This document shows, in pieces, positions 7,094 through 15,247 of a stretch of 28,108 bases of DNA (its first letter is position 1; every line of letters starts with the position of its first letter). The position numbers and the translations under genes were made by a program. Source of the DNA: Actinomycetota bacterium (lineage in GTDB: Bacteria; Actinomycetota; Acidimicrobiia; IMCC26256; PALSA-610); contig SXJQ01000114.1 of NCBI GenBank assembly GCA_005779345.1, positions 1-28,108 of the forward strand. Reading direction: 5' to 3'. The notes under the pieces were generated by a model, which saw only the letters and a list, made by a program, of their open reading frames with translations, made no database searches and was not told the origin of the DNA.

Positions 7094-8677
7094 GTGGCGC
7101 TCTACCGGAGCTATCCGCACACCTGGAACGGCGACCCGACGTTCGTGTCACCGCGCCAGCAGGTGACCTACGAGCTGTCCAAGCGTTGGGCCGACGCGGG
7201 CAAGCCGGCCTTCGCCGAGCCCCTGCTCGGCACGCTCGACCCCGATGTCGCGCCGGCGCTCGTGCCACGCGACGCGAGTTCGCGCGACGACGAGATCATC
7301 CCGAAGGACTTCCCGGTCACCGTCGCGCTGTACGCGGCGACCCACGTCGTCGCGTCGCGGCTCGTGCCGGCGGTCAGCCCCTTCTTCGCGTGCATCGCGT
7401 TGCTGCTGTTCGCGCTGCTCGTCGATCGAGTCACCCGCTCGCGCCGAGCGGCCTGGATCGCGACCGCACTGCTCGCCGCGACAACCTCGTTCTGGATGAG
7501 CAGCGCGGCGACCGTGTCGGGCGACTCGGTCGGCCTGTGCGGGATGTTCGCGGCGTGTTACGCCCTCGTGCGCCTGTCCGAGGGAGCGCGGTGGCGATGG
7601 GTCGCCGCCGCTGCGATCGGGTTCGGGCTCATGGTCGCGAGTCGCTACACGCTCATCGGGCCGGCAGCAGTGATCCTCGCGACGTTCGCCTGGCACCACC
7701 GCGACCGCTTCTGGCGTTGGTTCGGCGTGGGTGCCGGTCTCGTCGCCGCGCTGCTCCCCGTGCTCGTGTACCACACGTGGATGTACGGCGGCCCGACGAA
7801 GACCGGGTACGGCCTCGCCGACAAGGTGTTCAAGGAGCGGGTCCGTTTCGAGGGCCGCGGGCTCACCACGATCAACTTCGGTCGCGTCGCCGATCATCTC
7901 CGGTACTACCTCGCGCGGCCGGAGATCGCTGCGCTGTGGCTGCTCGCGATCACGGCGATCGTGGTCGTCTTCGTGCGACGCGAGCGCGGGTCGCTTCGGA
8001 CCTTCGCGCTCGCAACACCGCTCGTGAGCCTGCCGCTCGTCGTCTACCACGGCGGTCAGGGGCTCTGGGGATCCGTCGGGTTCACGACGAACTCGTCGTA
8101 TCTGCGGTACCTGTTGCCCGTGTTCGCCCTGTGGTGCCTCCTCGCGGGGTGGCTCCTCGACCGGGTCGCCGGGCGCCCGTCGCCCGTCTGGCGCGATCGA
8201 GTGCTCGCGCTGACCGCGGCGATCGCCGCGCTCGCGATGTGGACGACCTACGACGGGCCGAGCGGCGTCCGCCAGCTCGAGGACGGCGTGCCGTACCAGG
8301 GGTTCCTCACCCAGGTCGTGATCGACCGGACTCCGCCCGACGCGCTCGTGATCTCACGGACCGGCTCCAAGATCCTCTGGCCCGAGCGCAACGTCTTGAC
8401 CGCGACGCTCTTGTACGACGGCGACGCGATCACCGACGAGAAGATCCTGCTGTGGGACGTCGTTCCGAGCGCCGAACGCCTCGCGCAGGTCAGCGGCGAC
8501 CTCGTCGACGACGGACACGACGTGTTCATCTACGACGACGGCGCGTCGCCGGGGTGGTTGACGAACCGCGACATCACCGAGATCCGCGCCGCACTCGCCG
8601 TGCGCGGGATGCGCCTCCGCGTCACAGTCACCGACGCGGTCCCGCCGCTGTACCACGTGGTCGCCGCGGCGCCGTGA
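7094..8677 (+). CDS. GT-C-like membrane glycosyltransferase (PMT/ArnT-type topology)
   Basis: A 527-residue polytopic membrane protein with about ten hydrophobic segments and a soluble C-terminal tail of ~120 residues. That is the layout of GT-C enzymes that use polyprenyl-phosphate sugars on the outer face. The first loop after TM1 is YRSYPHTWNGDPTFVSPRQQ and includes the acidic residue expected there. TM-rich stretches include ACIALLLFALLVDRV, WVAAAAIGFGLMVASRYTL and IAALWLLAITAIVVVFV. The annotated GTG at 7094 falls inside what looks like TM1: in-frame codons from about 6971 encode a Pro-rich tail then VEVVAAILALGFVFVAL. No ATG, GTG or TTG occurs in frame between the stop at 6959-6961 and 7094, so the true start is unresolved. 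Its stop overlaps the next gene (GTGA, 8674-8677). Confidence 0.82.
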   Translation: MALYRSYPHTWNGDPTFVSPRQQVTYELSKRWADAGKPAFAEPLLGTLDPDVAPALVPRDASSRDDEIIPKDFPVTVALYAATHVVASRLVPAVSPFFACIALLLFALLVDRVTRSRRAAWIATALLAATTSFWMSSAATVSGDSVGLCGMFAACYALVRLSEGARWRWVAAAAIGFGLMVASRYTLIGPAAVILATFAWHHRDRFWRWFGVGAGLVAALLPVLVYHTWMYGGPTKTGYGLADKVFKERVRFEGRGLTTINFGRVADHLRYYLARPEIAALWLLAITAIVVVFVRRERGSLRTFALATPLVSLPLVVYHGGQGLWGSVGFTTNSSYLRYLLPVFALWCLLAGWLLDRVAGRPSPVWRDRVLALTAAIAALAMWTTYDGPSGVRQLEDGVPYQGFLTQVVIDRTPPDALVISRTGSKILWPERNVLTATLLYDGDAITDEKILLWDVVPSAERLAQVSGDLVDDGHDVFIYDDGASPGWLTNRDITEIRAALAVRGMRLRVTVTDAVPPLYHVVAAAP

Positions 8678-10731
8678 ACCCCGACGCGGTCCGGTCGCAC
8701 GTCCCCCGCTGGTTCGCGACGATCGTTCGCCTCGGCGGCATCGCGATCCTCGCGTTCGGCCTGACCGGACTCGCCGCGGCCGTCGTGGGCGTGTTCGCCC
8801 CCTGGGTGGTCGTACCACCGGCGGCGCTCGCGACGTACGCGCTCGGCCGCCGGGCGCGCGTCCCCCGGGCACGCGCGGGCCTCGCCGCGCAGCTCGGCGC
8901 CGCGGCGATGATCGCCGTCGTGGTCGTCGCCGGCGGGTACGGATTCCGTCACCGGTCCGAACACGTGGCGATCAACCGCGATCCCGGGTTCTACGTGAAC
9001 GCGGCCCGCTGGCTCGAACGAGACGGTTCGCTCGAGGTCGACGCTCGGGTCGGTCCGTTCGCCGATGCCCCCGCGCTGACGTTCGAGGTTCCGGGCGTCT
9101 ACGACCGCGACGGCGGACCGCTGCACTTCCAGGGCGACCATCTGCTGCCCGTGCTGATGGCGGAGGGCTCGTGGTTCGGTGGTACGACCGCGCTGTTCGC
9201 GGTGCCGATCGTGCTCGGAGGCTTCGCGCTCCTCGCCGTCTACCTGCTGCTCGCCGCGCGCGCCGGGGCGCTCCCCGCGCTGGTGGCAACGACCGCGCTC
9301 GCGGTATCGCTGCCGTTCCTCGCGTTCTCACGCGACGCCTACACCGAGATCCCGACGCTCGCCCTCGTCGCGTTCGCGCTCGCGTGCCTCCCGGCGCGCG
9401 GCGGGGTACCGCACCGGTACGACGCGCTCCTCGCCGGGCTCGCGCTCGGCGCGCTGTGCGCGCTCCGGATCGACGCGCCGCTGTTGCTGTTCGCCTGGCC
9501 GTTCATCGCGGCGCTCTGGTGGCGGCGGCATCGCGGATCGATCCCCGCGGCCGACAACGTCGGAGCTCCGTCGCCCGAGCGAGCCGTGGCCATGATGGCG
9601 GTCGGCTTCTCGGTCGCGGCCGCCGTGGCGTGGTCCGATCTCGCCCTCCGGGCGCCCGAGTACCTCGACGACCTCGGGGCGCGAACCGTTGCCCTGTGGC
9701 TCGCATTGGCCACCACGGTCGTGGCCGCCGCCGTGTACGCGCGCAGCGATCGCCTCGCCGCCGCGGTCGATCGGGCGAACGCGCGTCTCGTGCGCTCCGG
9801 TGTCGTCGTCGCCGGGGCAACGACGGCAGGGTTCGTCGCCGTGTGGGGTTTGCGTCCCGTCCTCGACGAAGTGCGCGGAACCGCGCAACCTGCGGTCGGA
9901 GAGATCCAAGAACTCCAGGGCCTCGCGATCGACCTCACCCGCAAGTACGCAGAGTCGTCGCTCTCCTGGCAGGCCTGGTATCACGGGACCGTCGCGCTCG
10001 CGGTCGCCGCCGTCGGGATCGGCCTCATCGCGGCCCGTCACCGGCCGATCGCGGCACGGTTCGGGCCGCTGCTCGCGACGGCCGCGCCGGCCGCGGTGCT
10101 CTACCTCTACCGACCCAACATCTTTCCGGATCACACGTGGGTGATGCGCCGTTACCTCCCGACACTCTCACTGCTCGTCGTCGCCGCGATCGCGACCGCG
10201 CTCGCGACGTTGCCCCGGGCGAGGTTCGCCCGCCACGGTCGAGTCGGGCGCCTCACCGCGATCGGGCTGGCCGGTGCGCTCGCGGTCGTCGTCGTCGTCG
10301 CGCCCGCCGCCACGAGTCGGCCCGTGCGCGCCGCCGCGGATCAGCACGGCTTCCTCGGTGCGATCGAGCAAGCTTGCTCCGCGATGGGGCCCGACGCGGC
10401 CGCGATCGTCCTCGTCGATCGATCGAGCGTGCCCCACAAGTTGTTGCCGCAGGCGTTCCGCGGCTTCTGCGGTCTCCCCACCGCGATCGGCGACTCGACG
10501 CTCCGACCGAGCGTCATCCGCGACCTCGCGCGACGTTGGACGGCCGACGGGCGCCGCCTGCACCTCGTCGTGGCCGATGCCGCGGCCGTCGCCGACCTGT
10601 GTCCGGTGGAACGAGTCGCCACGATCGACACGGTCAACACCCTGCTGCTCGAACAGACGCTGACCGGCCCGCCCGACGGCTACTCGACCCAGTCGTTGAC
10701 CTTCGAGGTCTACGACGCCGGGACCTGCTGA
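8674..10731 (+). CDS. Large polytopic GT-C-like membrane protein
   Basis: A 685-residue integral membrane protein with more than ten hydrophobic segments and a soluble, periplasmic-type C-terminal region. After two N-terminal membrane segments the loop VAINRDPGFYVNAARWLERD (98-117) carries the acidic residue (Asp103) placed as in GT-C catalytic loops. The later FLAFSRDAYTEIPTLALVAF resembles the second loop and helix of ArnT/PMT-like proteins. Start GTG 8674 overlaps the upstream TGA by 4 bp, indicating coupled translation with the first GT-C gene. Neither protein is a clear EmbC/AftA homologue by eye. Position in the DPA operon makes use of a lipid-linked sugar, perhaps arabinofuranose, a reasonable inference. 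Confidence 0.82.
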   Translation: MNPDAVRSHVPRWFATIVRLGGIAILAFGLTGLAAAVVGVFAPWVVVPPAALATYALGRRARVPRARAGLAAQLGAAAMIAVVVVAGGYGFRHRSEHVAINRDPGFYVNAARWLERDGSLEVDARVGPFADAPALTFEVPGVYDRDGGPLHFQGDHLLPVLMAEGSWFGGTTALFAVPIVLGGFALLAVYLLLAARAGALPALVATTALAVSLPFLAFSRDAYTEIPTLALVAFALACLPARGGVPHRYDALLAGLALGALCALRIDAPLLLFAWPFIAALWWRRHRGSIPAADNVGAPSPERAVAMMAVGFSVAAAVAWSDLALRAPEYLDDLGARTVALWLALATTVVAAAVYARSDRLAAAVDRANARLVRSGVVVAGATTAGFVAVWGLRPVLDEVRGTAQPAVGEIQELQGLAIDLTRKYAESSLSWQAWYHGTVALAVAAVGIGLIAARHRPIAARFGPLLATAAPAAVLYLYRPNIFPDHTWVMRRYLPTLSLLVVAAIATALATLPRARFARHGRVGRLTAIGLAGALAVVVVVAPAATSRPVRAAADQHGFLGAIEQACSAMGPDAAAIVLVDRSSVPHKLLPQAFRGFCGLPTAIGDSTLRPSVIRDLARRWTADGRRLHLVVADAAAVADLCPVERVATIDTVNTLLLEQTLTGPPDGYSTQSLTFEVYDAGTC

Positions 10732-10806
10732 TCCCTCGGTACCATGATCCGGCCCTGCGAACGGCCGATCAGACCCGAGCCACCGCAGTCTCCCGGAGCC
10801 GCCGGC

Positions 10807-12153
10807 GTGTCCACTCCCCCCACTCGTGCCCAAAAGCTCGTCGGCGCGGCCAAGTCCAACGTGCCCGAGGGCACCTACGCGGTCGGCGCCGGCCTCATGG
10901 TCGCTGCCGTCACCGCGTACGGCTTCCAGATCCTCGCGGTGAAGCAACTGTCCGAGAACGGCTACAACGCGCTGAACGCGCTGTGGGTGATGGTGTTCGT
11001 CGTCACCCCCGGTTTCTTCCAGCCGCTCGAGCAGGAGGTCGCTCGGGCCCTCGCCTACCGGCGTGCGCAGGGCACCGGCGGAGGTCCGATCGTGCGTCGG
11101 GCCGGCGAACTCGGCGCGGTCCTCGCGGGTGCCGTCGCCCTCGCTGCGGTGATCGCGGCACCGCTCTGGCTGATCGACAACTACTTCCACGACGAGCCGA
11201 TGATGCTCGTTTGCCTGCTCATCGCACTCGTCACGTACTACGCCGCGCACCTCACGCGCGGCACCCTCTCGGGCAACGGCCGCTTCGGCGCATACGGGTT
11301 GATGCACGGCTCCGAGGGGCTCATCCGGATCGCGTTCGTCGCGGTCGTGTTCCTCACCGGGTCGACGAGCCCCGGATGGTTCGGCCTCGCACTCGTCGTG
11401 CCGCCCGCGTTCGCGGTGCTCATCTCGCTGCGCGGCCAACACGACCTCATCCGTCCGGGGCCCGACGCCCCGTACTCGGAGTTGTCGGGAGCGCTCGGCA
11501 CCCTGCTCGTCGGCACCGCACTCGCACAGGTGATGTCGTACGCGCCGGTGATCGCGGCCAACGTCTTGAGCGGCGACTCCAACGCCGACGACAAGGCGCT
11601 GGCCGGATTCATCACCGCAATGTTCATCGCCCGCATCCCGATCCTGTTGTTCCAAGCCGTGCAGGCATCGCTGCTCCCCAAGCTCGCCGGCTACGCGGGC
11701 GAAGGCCGCCACGACGACTTCCGCTCGGGTCTGCGCAAGCTGCTCGTGGTCGTCGTCGGGATCGGCGTCATCGGCGTGGCCGCAGGCGGCACGCTCGGCC
11801 CGACCGTCGGCGAGATCCTGTTCAGCGAGAAGTGGACGCTGGCCAACCGCGACCTCGCGCTGTTGGCGGCCGGTGCCGCCGGCTTCATCCTGGCGCTGAC
11901 GCTCGCGCAGGGCCTCATCGCGCTGCGCGGCTACCTGCACGTCGCCGCGGGCTGGATCGTCGGCATCGGCGTGTTCGTCGCCGTCATGCCGCTCGGCGAA
12001 GACATCTTCCTGCGCGCCGAGAACGCGTTCGTGGCGAGCAGCTTCGCGGCCGCGGCGCTCATGGGAGTTCTCTTGGTACTGCGCATGCGGGTCGCATCCG
12101 CCACGATCGAGGACCTCGTCGAGGTCGTCGAGCACGAACCGTTCGAGCTGTAG
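10807..12153 (+). CDS. MOP-superfamily polysaccharide flippase (Wzx-like)
   Basis: A 448-residue polytopic protein with about twelve to fourteen hydrophobic segments, resembling Wzx/MATE-type lipid-linked oligosaccharide translocases. Evidence: an N-terminal GTYAVGAGLMVAAVTAYGFQ helix, a first-repeat segment ending in FFQPLEQEVARALAYR, the mid-protein LTRGTLSGNGRFGAYG, and a second-half ARIPILLFQAVQASLLPKL typical of MOP flippases. GTG 10807 is chosen because GGAG (10795-10798) sits eight bases upstream. An in-frame ATG at 10744 would add 21 residues of Pro/Arg-rich sequence, lacks a Shine-Dalgarno, and its leader can fold into a bulged hairpin (10746-10770). The protein could flip DPA or a lipid-linked oligosaccharide; the cargo is unknown. 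Confidence 0.85.
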   Translation: MSTPPTRAQKLVGAAKSNVPEGTYAVGAGLMVAAVTAYGFQILAVKQLSENGYNALNALWVMVFVVTPGFFQPLEQEVARALAYRRAQGTGGGPIVRRAGELGAVLAGAVALAAVIAAPLWLIDNYFHDEPMMLVCLLIALVTYYAAHLTRGTLSGNGRFGAYGLMHGSEGLIRIAFVAVVFLTGSTSPGWFGLALVVPPAFAVLISLRGQHDLIRPGPDAPYSELSGALGTLLVGTALAQVMSYAPVIAANVLSGDSNADDKALAGFITAMFIARIPILLFQAVQASLLPKLAGYAGEGRHDDFRSGLRKLLVVVVGIGVIGVAAGGTLGPTVGEILFSEKWTLANRDLALLAAGAAGFILALTLAQGLIALRGYLHVAAGWIVGIGVFVAVMPLGEDIFLRAENAFVASSFAAAALMGVLLVLRMRVASATIEDLVEVVEHEPFEL

Positions 12154-12163
12154 CGCGCCGACC

Positions 12164-13024
12164 ATGGCCTGGATCCGGCTCGTCCGCCCGAAGCAATGGT
12201 CGAAGAACGTGCTCGTGTTCGCCGCGCCCGGCGCCGCGGGCGTGCTCGGCGAGGGCGATGCACTGCTCAAGACCTGCATCGCGTTCGTGTGCTTCTGCCT
12301 CGCCGCGAGTGGGACCTACTGCTGGAACGACGCGCTCGACGCGGTCGAAGATCGGCTGCACCCCAAGAAGCAGCACCGGCCGATCGCGGCGGGGGCCATC
12401 ACCCCCGCGTCTGCGATGGTGGTCGGCACGGTGTTGTTGACGCTCGCCGTCACGCTCAGCTTCGCGGCCCATTGGCACCTCGCGATGGTCATCGGCGGGT
12501 ACGTCGGCCTGACCCTCGCCTACAGCTCGGCGCTGAAGCACGAACCGGTGATCGATCTCGCCGCGGTGGCCGCCGGATTCCTGTTGCGGGCGATCGCCGG
12601 CGGTGTCGCGGTCGACGTCGAGATCTCGCCCTACTTCCTCATCGTCGCCGGGGCCGGTTCGCTGTTCATGGTGACCGGCAAGCGCCACGCCGAACGGGTG
12701 GAACTCGGCGACGGCGCCGCGGCGCACCGTCGTTCGCTCGCGCACTACTCGATCACCTACCTCGCGTACGTGCGCGGGGTCGCCACGAGCATCGCGATCT
12801 TCGGCTACGTGCTCTGGGCGTTCGAGGTCTCGGCGCGCACCGGCAACGAGGTGCTGTTCCAACTCTCGATCGTGCCGTTCGTGCTCGGTCTGCTCCGCTA
12901 CGCGCTGCTCCTCGAGCAGGGTGCCGGCGGTGCGCCCGAGGAGATCGTGCTGTCGGATCGTGTCCTCCAGTTGATCGGCCTCACGTGGATCGCGCTGTTC
13001 GCGTTCGGGGTGCACGGTGGCTGA
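12164..13024 (+). CDS. ubiA: Decaprenyl-phosphate phosphoribosyltransferase (DPPR synthase), UbiA family
   Basis: A 286-residue UbiA prenyltransferase-family membrane protein, the first step of DPA synthesis (PRPP + polyprenyl phosphate to polyprenyl-phosphoryl-5-phosphoribose), like M. tuberculosis Rv3806c. It opens IRLVRPKQWSKNVLVFAAP, a hallmark of this branch. The first Asp-rich motif is NDALDAVEDRLHPKKQHRPI (55-74; N/D-x2-D-x3-D). The second cytoplasmic loop has LAYSSALKHEPVIDLAAVAAG (about 125-145), and a third has TGKRHAERVEL. About eight to nine TM helices; length close to the mycobacterial enzyme. The dprE1 homologue overlaps its 3' end by 8 bp. UbiA enzymes of quinone or haem pathways are less likely because of the RPKQWSKN start and this context. 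Confidence 0.93.
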   Translation: MAWIRLVRPKQWSKNVLVFAAPGAAGVLGEGDALLKTCIAFVCFCLAASGTYCWNDALDAVEDRLHPKKQHRPIAAGAITPASAMVVGTVLLTLAVTLSFAAHWHLAMVIGGYVGLTLAYSSALKHEPVIDLAAVAAGFLLRAIAGGVAVDVEISPYFLIVAGAGSLFMVTGKRHAERVELGDGAAAHRRSLAHYSITYLAYVRGVATSIAIFGYVLWAFEVSARTGNEVLFQLSIVPFVLGLLRYALLLEQGAGGAPEEIVLSDRVLQLIGLTWIALFAFGVHGG

Positions 13025-14441
13025 GGAGACGGCGCCGGCGCTGCCGGGCACGACCCGCGACGCGCTGCTGAGCGGATGGTGCGGGACCGCGCCGAGTCGC
13101 GCGCAGCTCTGGGCTCCGCCGTCGGCAACTGCCGTCGCCGAACATCTCGCCGAGTTGGGCGCGCGCGGTGTCATCGCCCGCGGGCTCGGTCGCAGTTACG
13201 GCGACGCCGCGCAGAACGCCGGTGGCGTCGTCATCGACGGCACCGCGCTCGACGGCATCCACGCGATCGACCTCGAGGCGGGCACGGTCACCTGCGACGC
13301 GGGTGTGAGCCTCGCGACCCTGATGCAGGTGCTGATTCCCCTCGGCTGGTTCCCGACGGTGATCCCCGGGACCCGGTTCGTCACGGTCGGTGGCGCGATC
13401 GCTTCCGACATCCACGGCAAGTTCCGCGGTGGCAGCTTCGGCGACTTCGTCGAGCGCGCGCACCTCGTCGCGCCCGGCGCGGGCACCATCGAGATCGCAC
13501 CCGACGGCCCCGACCCCGATGCCTACTGGGCCACGACCGGCGGCATGGGACTCACGGGAGTCGTGACCGACGCGACCCTGCGCCTCCACCCCGTCGAGAC
13601 CGCCTGGATGTCGGTCGATACCGAACGCTGCGCCGACGTCGACGCCTGCATGGCGCGCATGTCGGACTCCGACGATCGCTATCGCTACTCCGTCGCGTGG
13701 ATCGACTGCCTCGCCACCGGCGGTTCGCTCGGGCGTTCGGTGCTCGAGCGCGGCAACCACGCCACGCTCGACGCGCTCGACAGCAAGCATCGCGATCGAG
13801 CGCGCGACTACGCGCCCCGCGTCAGCATCTCGGCTCCGCCGTGGCTCCCGAACGGGCTCGTGAATCGGTTGTCGATGCGCGCGTTCAACGAGCTCTGGTT
13901 CCGCAAGGCGCCGCAGCAGTCACACGACGCGATCCACTCGATCGTGTCGTTCTTCCACCCGCTCGACATGGTGCTCGGTTGGAATCGGATCTACGGCAGC
14001 CGCGGGTTCCTCCAGTACCAGTTCGTCGTTCCCGATGGTGCCGAACACGTCGTGCGCGCTGCGCTCGAAGCCCTCTCGGGCGCGGGCACAGCGTCGTTCC
14101 TCGCGGTTCTGAAACGGTTCGAGTCGCGCAACGAGGGGATGCTGTCGTTCCCGATGCCGGGCTGGACCCTCGCGGTCGACGTTCCCGCCGGCGGTGCGAG
14201 CCTCGCGGGGTTGCTCGACGGTCTCGACCGACTCGTGGTCGAGGCCGGCGGGCGTGTCTATCTCGCCAAGGACTCCCGGGTGGACCCCGCTCACCTCCCC
14301 GCCATGTACCCCGACCTGGGCCGGTTCCGCGAGGTCGCGACGCGCCTCGATCCCCGGGGCACGATGCAGTCCGACCTCGACCGCCGGCTCGGCCTGCGCG
14401 GATGCCAGGGGTCGCCGAACCCGATGCACGACACTCGATGA
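13017..14441 (+). CDS. dprE1: Decaprenylphosphoryl-beta-D-ribose 2'-oxidase
   Basis: A 474-residue FAD-dependent oxidase of the VAO family that oxidises the ribose 2'-OH of DPR to a keto intermediate for DprE2. The FAD-binding domain contains GLGRSYGDAAQNAGG (57-70), PGTRFVTVGGAIASDIHGK (117-135, with His133 matching Mtb His132) and TTGGMGLTGVV (173-183). The substrate domain has LPNGLVNRL, ELWFRKAP, SFFHPLDM, GFLQYQFVVP (330-339), LSFPMPGWTLAVDVP (376-390) and YLAKDSR (415-421, with Lys418 equal to Mtb Lys418). The benzothiazinone-reactive Cys387 of M. tuberculosis aligns with Ala386 here. Start GTG 13017 overlaps the ubiA stop by 8 bp. The stop TGA is part of a repeated ATGA relay leading into dprE2. 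Confidence 0.95.
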   Translation: MAEETAPALPGTTRDALLSGWCGTAPSRAQLWAPPSATAVAEHLAELGARGVIARGLGRSYGDAAQNAGGVVIDGTALDGIHAIDLEAGTVTCDAGVSLATLMQVLIPLGWFPTVIPGTRFVTVGGAIASDIHGKFRGGSFGDFVERAHLVAPGAGTIEIAPDGPDPDAYWATTGGMGLTGVVTDATLRLHPVETAWMSVDTERCADVDACMARMSDSDDRYRYSVAWIDCLATGGSLGRSVLERGNHATLDALDSKHRDRARDYAPRVSISAPPWLPNGLVNRLSMRAFNELWFRKAPQQSHDAIHSIVSFFHPLDMVLGWNRIYGSRGFLQYQFVVPDGAEHVVRAALEALSGAGTASFLAVLKRFESRNEGMLSFPMPGWTLAVDVPAGGASLAGLLDGLDRLVVEAGGRVYLAKDSRVDPAHLPAMYPDLGRFREVATRLDPRGTMQSDLDRRLGLRGCQGSPNPMHDTR

Positions 14442-14469
14442 AAGTTGCCCGATGAAAGTTGCCCGATGA
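14436..14469 (+). repeat. 14-bp tandem repeat forming an ATGA stop/start relay between dprE1 and dprE2
   Basis: CGATGAAAGTTGCC occurs twice in tandem (14436-14449 and 14450-14463), followed by a third partial copy CGATGA (14464-14469). Each copy supplies an overlapping ATGA. ATG 14438 overlaps the dprE1 TGA and opens a five-codon ORF (MKVAR) ending at TGA 14453-14455. That overlaps ATG 14452, which opens the same five codons ending at TGA 14467-14469. That in turn overlaps ATG 14466, the dprE2 start. All positions are read directly; any effect on translation is inferred. Confidence 0.9.
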
Positions 14470-15236
14470 GAGATGGTCTGGGATCCGTGCAGTCGGTGCT
14501 CGTGCTCGGTGGCGGCTCCGACATCGCCATGGCGATCGTGCGCGAGTTGGTCGCGCGGCGAACGCGACGCGTCGTGCTCGCCGGACGGCATCCCGAGGCA
14601 ATGGAAGCGGGCGCAGCCGAACTGCGCGCGGCCGGCGCCGACGTCGACATCATGACCTTCGACGCGACCGCCGTCGCGACCCACGCCGAATTCATCGAGT
14701 CCGCGTTCGCCGACTCCGCGTTCGCGGCGGGCGACGTCGACCTCGTGATCGTCGCATTCGGTGTCCTCGGCGATCAGGATCGCGACGAGCGCGACGCCGC
14801 CGCGGCCGTTGACGTGCTCACCGCCAACTTCACGGGGGCCGCGTCGGTCGGCGTGCTCGCCGCCGAACGGCTCCGGGCCCAAGGGCACGGCACGATCGTG
14901 TTGCTGTCGTCGGTCGCCGGCGAACGTGTCCGACGCGCGAACTTCGTCTACGGCTCCGCGAAGGCGGGCGTCGACGCGTTCTACCTCGGTCTCGGCGAGG
15001 CGTTGCGCGGCTCCGGCGCGAGGGTGCTCGTGGTGCGACCCGGGTTCGTGCACACCAAGATGACCGAGGGCCTCCCGTCGGCGCCGCTCGCGGTCACACC
15101 CGACCGCGTCGCCGCCGACACGCTCGCGGGCCTCGCCAAGGGCGCCGACCTCGTGTGGTCGCCGGGCGCGATGCGCTACGTGATGTCGGTGTTGCGTCAC
15201 GTACCGCGGCCGATCTTCCGCCGACTGCCGATCTGA
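14466..15236 (+). CDS. dprE2: Decaprenylphosphoryl-2-keto-beta-D-erythro-pentose reductase
   Basis: A 256-residue short-chain dehydrogenase/reductase that reduces the DprE1 keto product to decaprenylphosphoryl-arabinose using NAD(P)H. The cofactor motif is VLGGGSDIAMAIVREL (13-28), the GGxSDIA variant seen in DprE2. NFTG is at 121-124, catalytic Ser149 in LLSSVAG, and Tyr162/Lys166 in VYGSAKAG. RPGFVHTKMTEGL (191-203) follows. The C-terminus, with LVWSPGAMRYVMSVLRHVPR then PIFRRLPI, closely matches the membrane-facing tail of mycobacterial DprE2 and separates it from generic SDRs. ATG 14466 is chosen because it overlaps the last stop of the ATGA relay. An in-frame TTG at 14445 would add seven residues encoded by the repeat and is unlikely. 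Confidence 0.94.
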   Translation: MRDGLGSVQSVLVLGGGSDIAMAIVRELVARRTRRVVLAGRHPEAMEAGAAELRAAGADVDIMTFDATAVATHAEFIESAFADSAFAAGDVDLVIVAFGVLGDQDRDERDAAAAVDVLTANFTGAASVGVLAAERLRAQGHGTIVLLSSVAGERVRRANFVYGSAKAGVDAFYLGLGEALRGSGARVLVVRPGFVHTKMTEGLPSAPLAVTPDRVAADTLAGLAKGADLVWSPGAMRYVMSVLRHVPRPIFRRLPI

Positions 15237-15247
15237 CGGCCACGGGC

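Noticed and set aside
10746..10770. Bulged hairpin GATCCGGCC/GGCCGATC as a terminator after the second GT-C gene
   Set aside because: No T-tract and an imperfect stem. The operon seems to continue, so it is noted only as possible leader structure for the flippase gene.
10168..12279. 703-codon minus-strand open frame
   Set aside because: Antisense to the GT-C and flippase genes. The Glu/Arg/Asp-rich composition is the mirror of hydrophobic GC-rich coding sequence.
9171..12440. 1089-codon plus-strand open frame across the GT-C and flippase genes
   Set aside because: Arg-rich translation with no domains that crosses boundaries of three well-supported genes in another frame; a GC-driven shadow.
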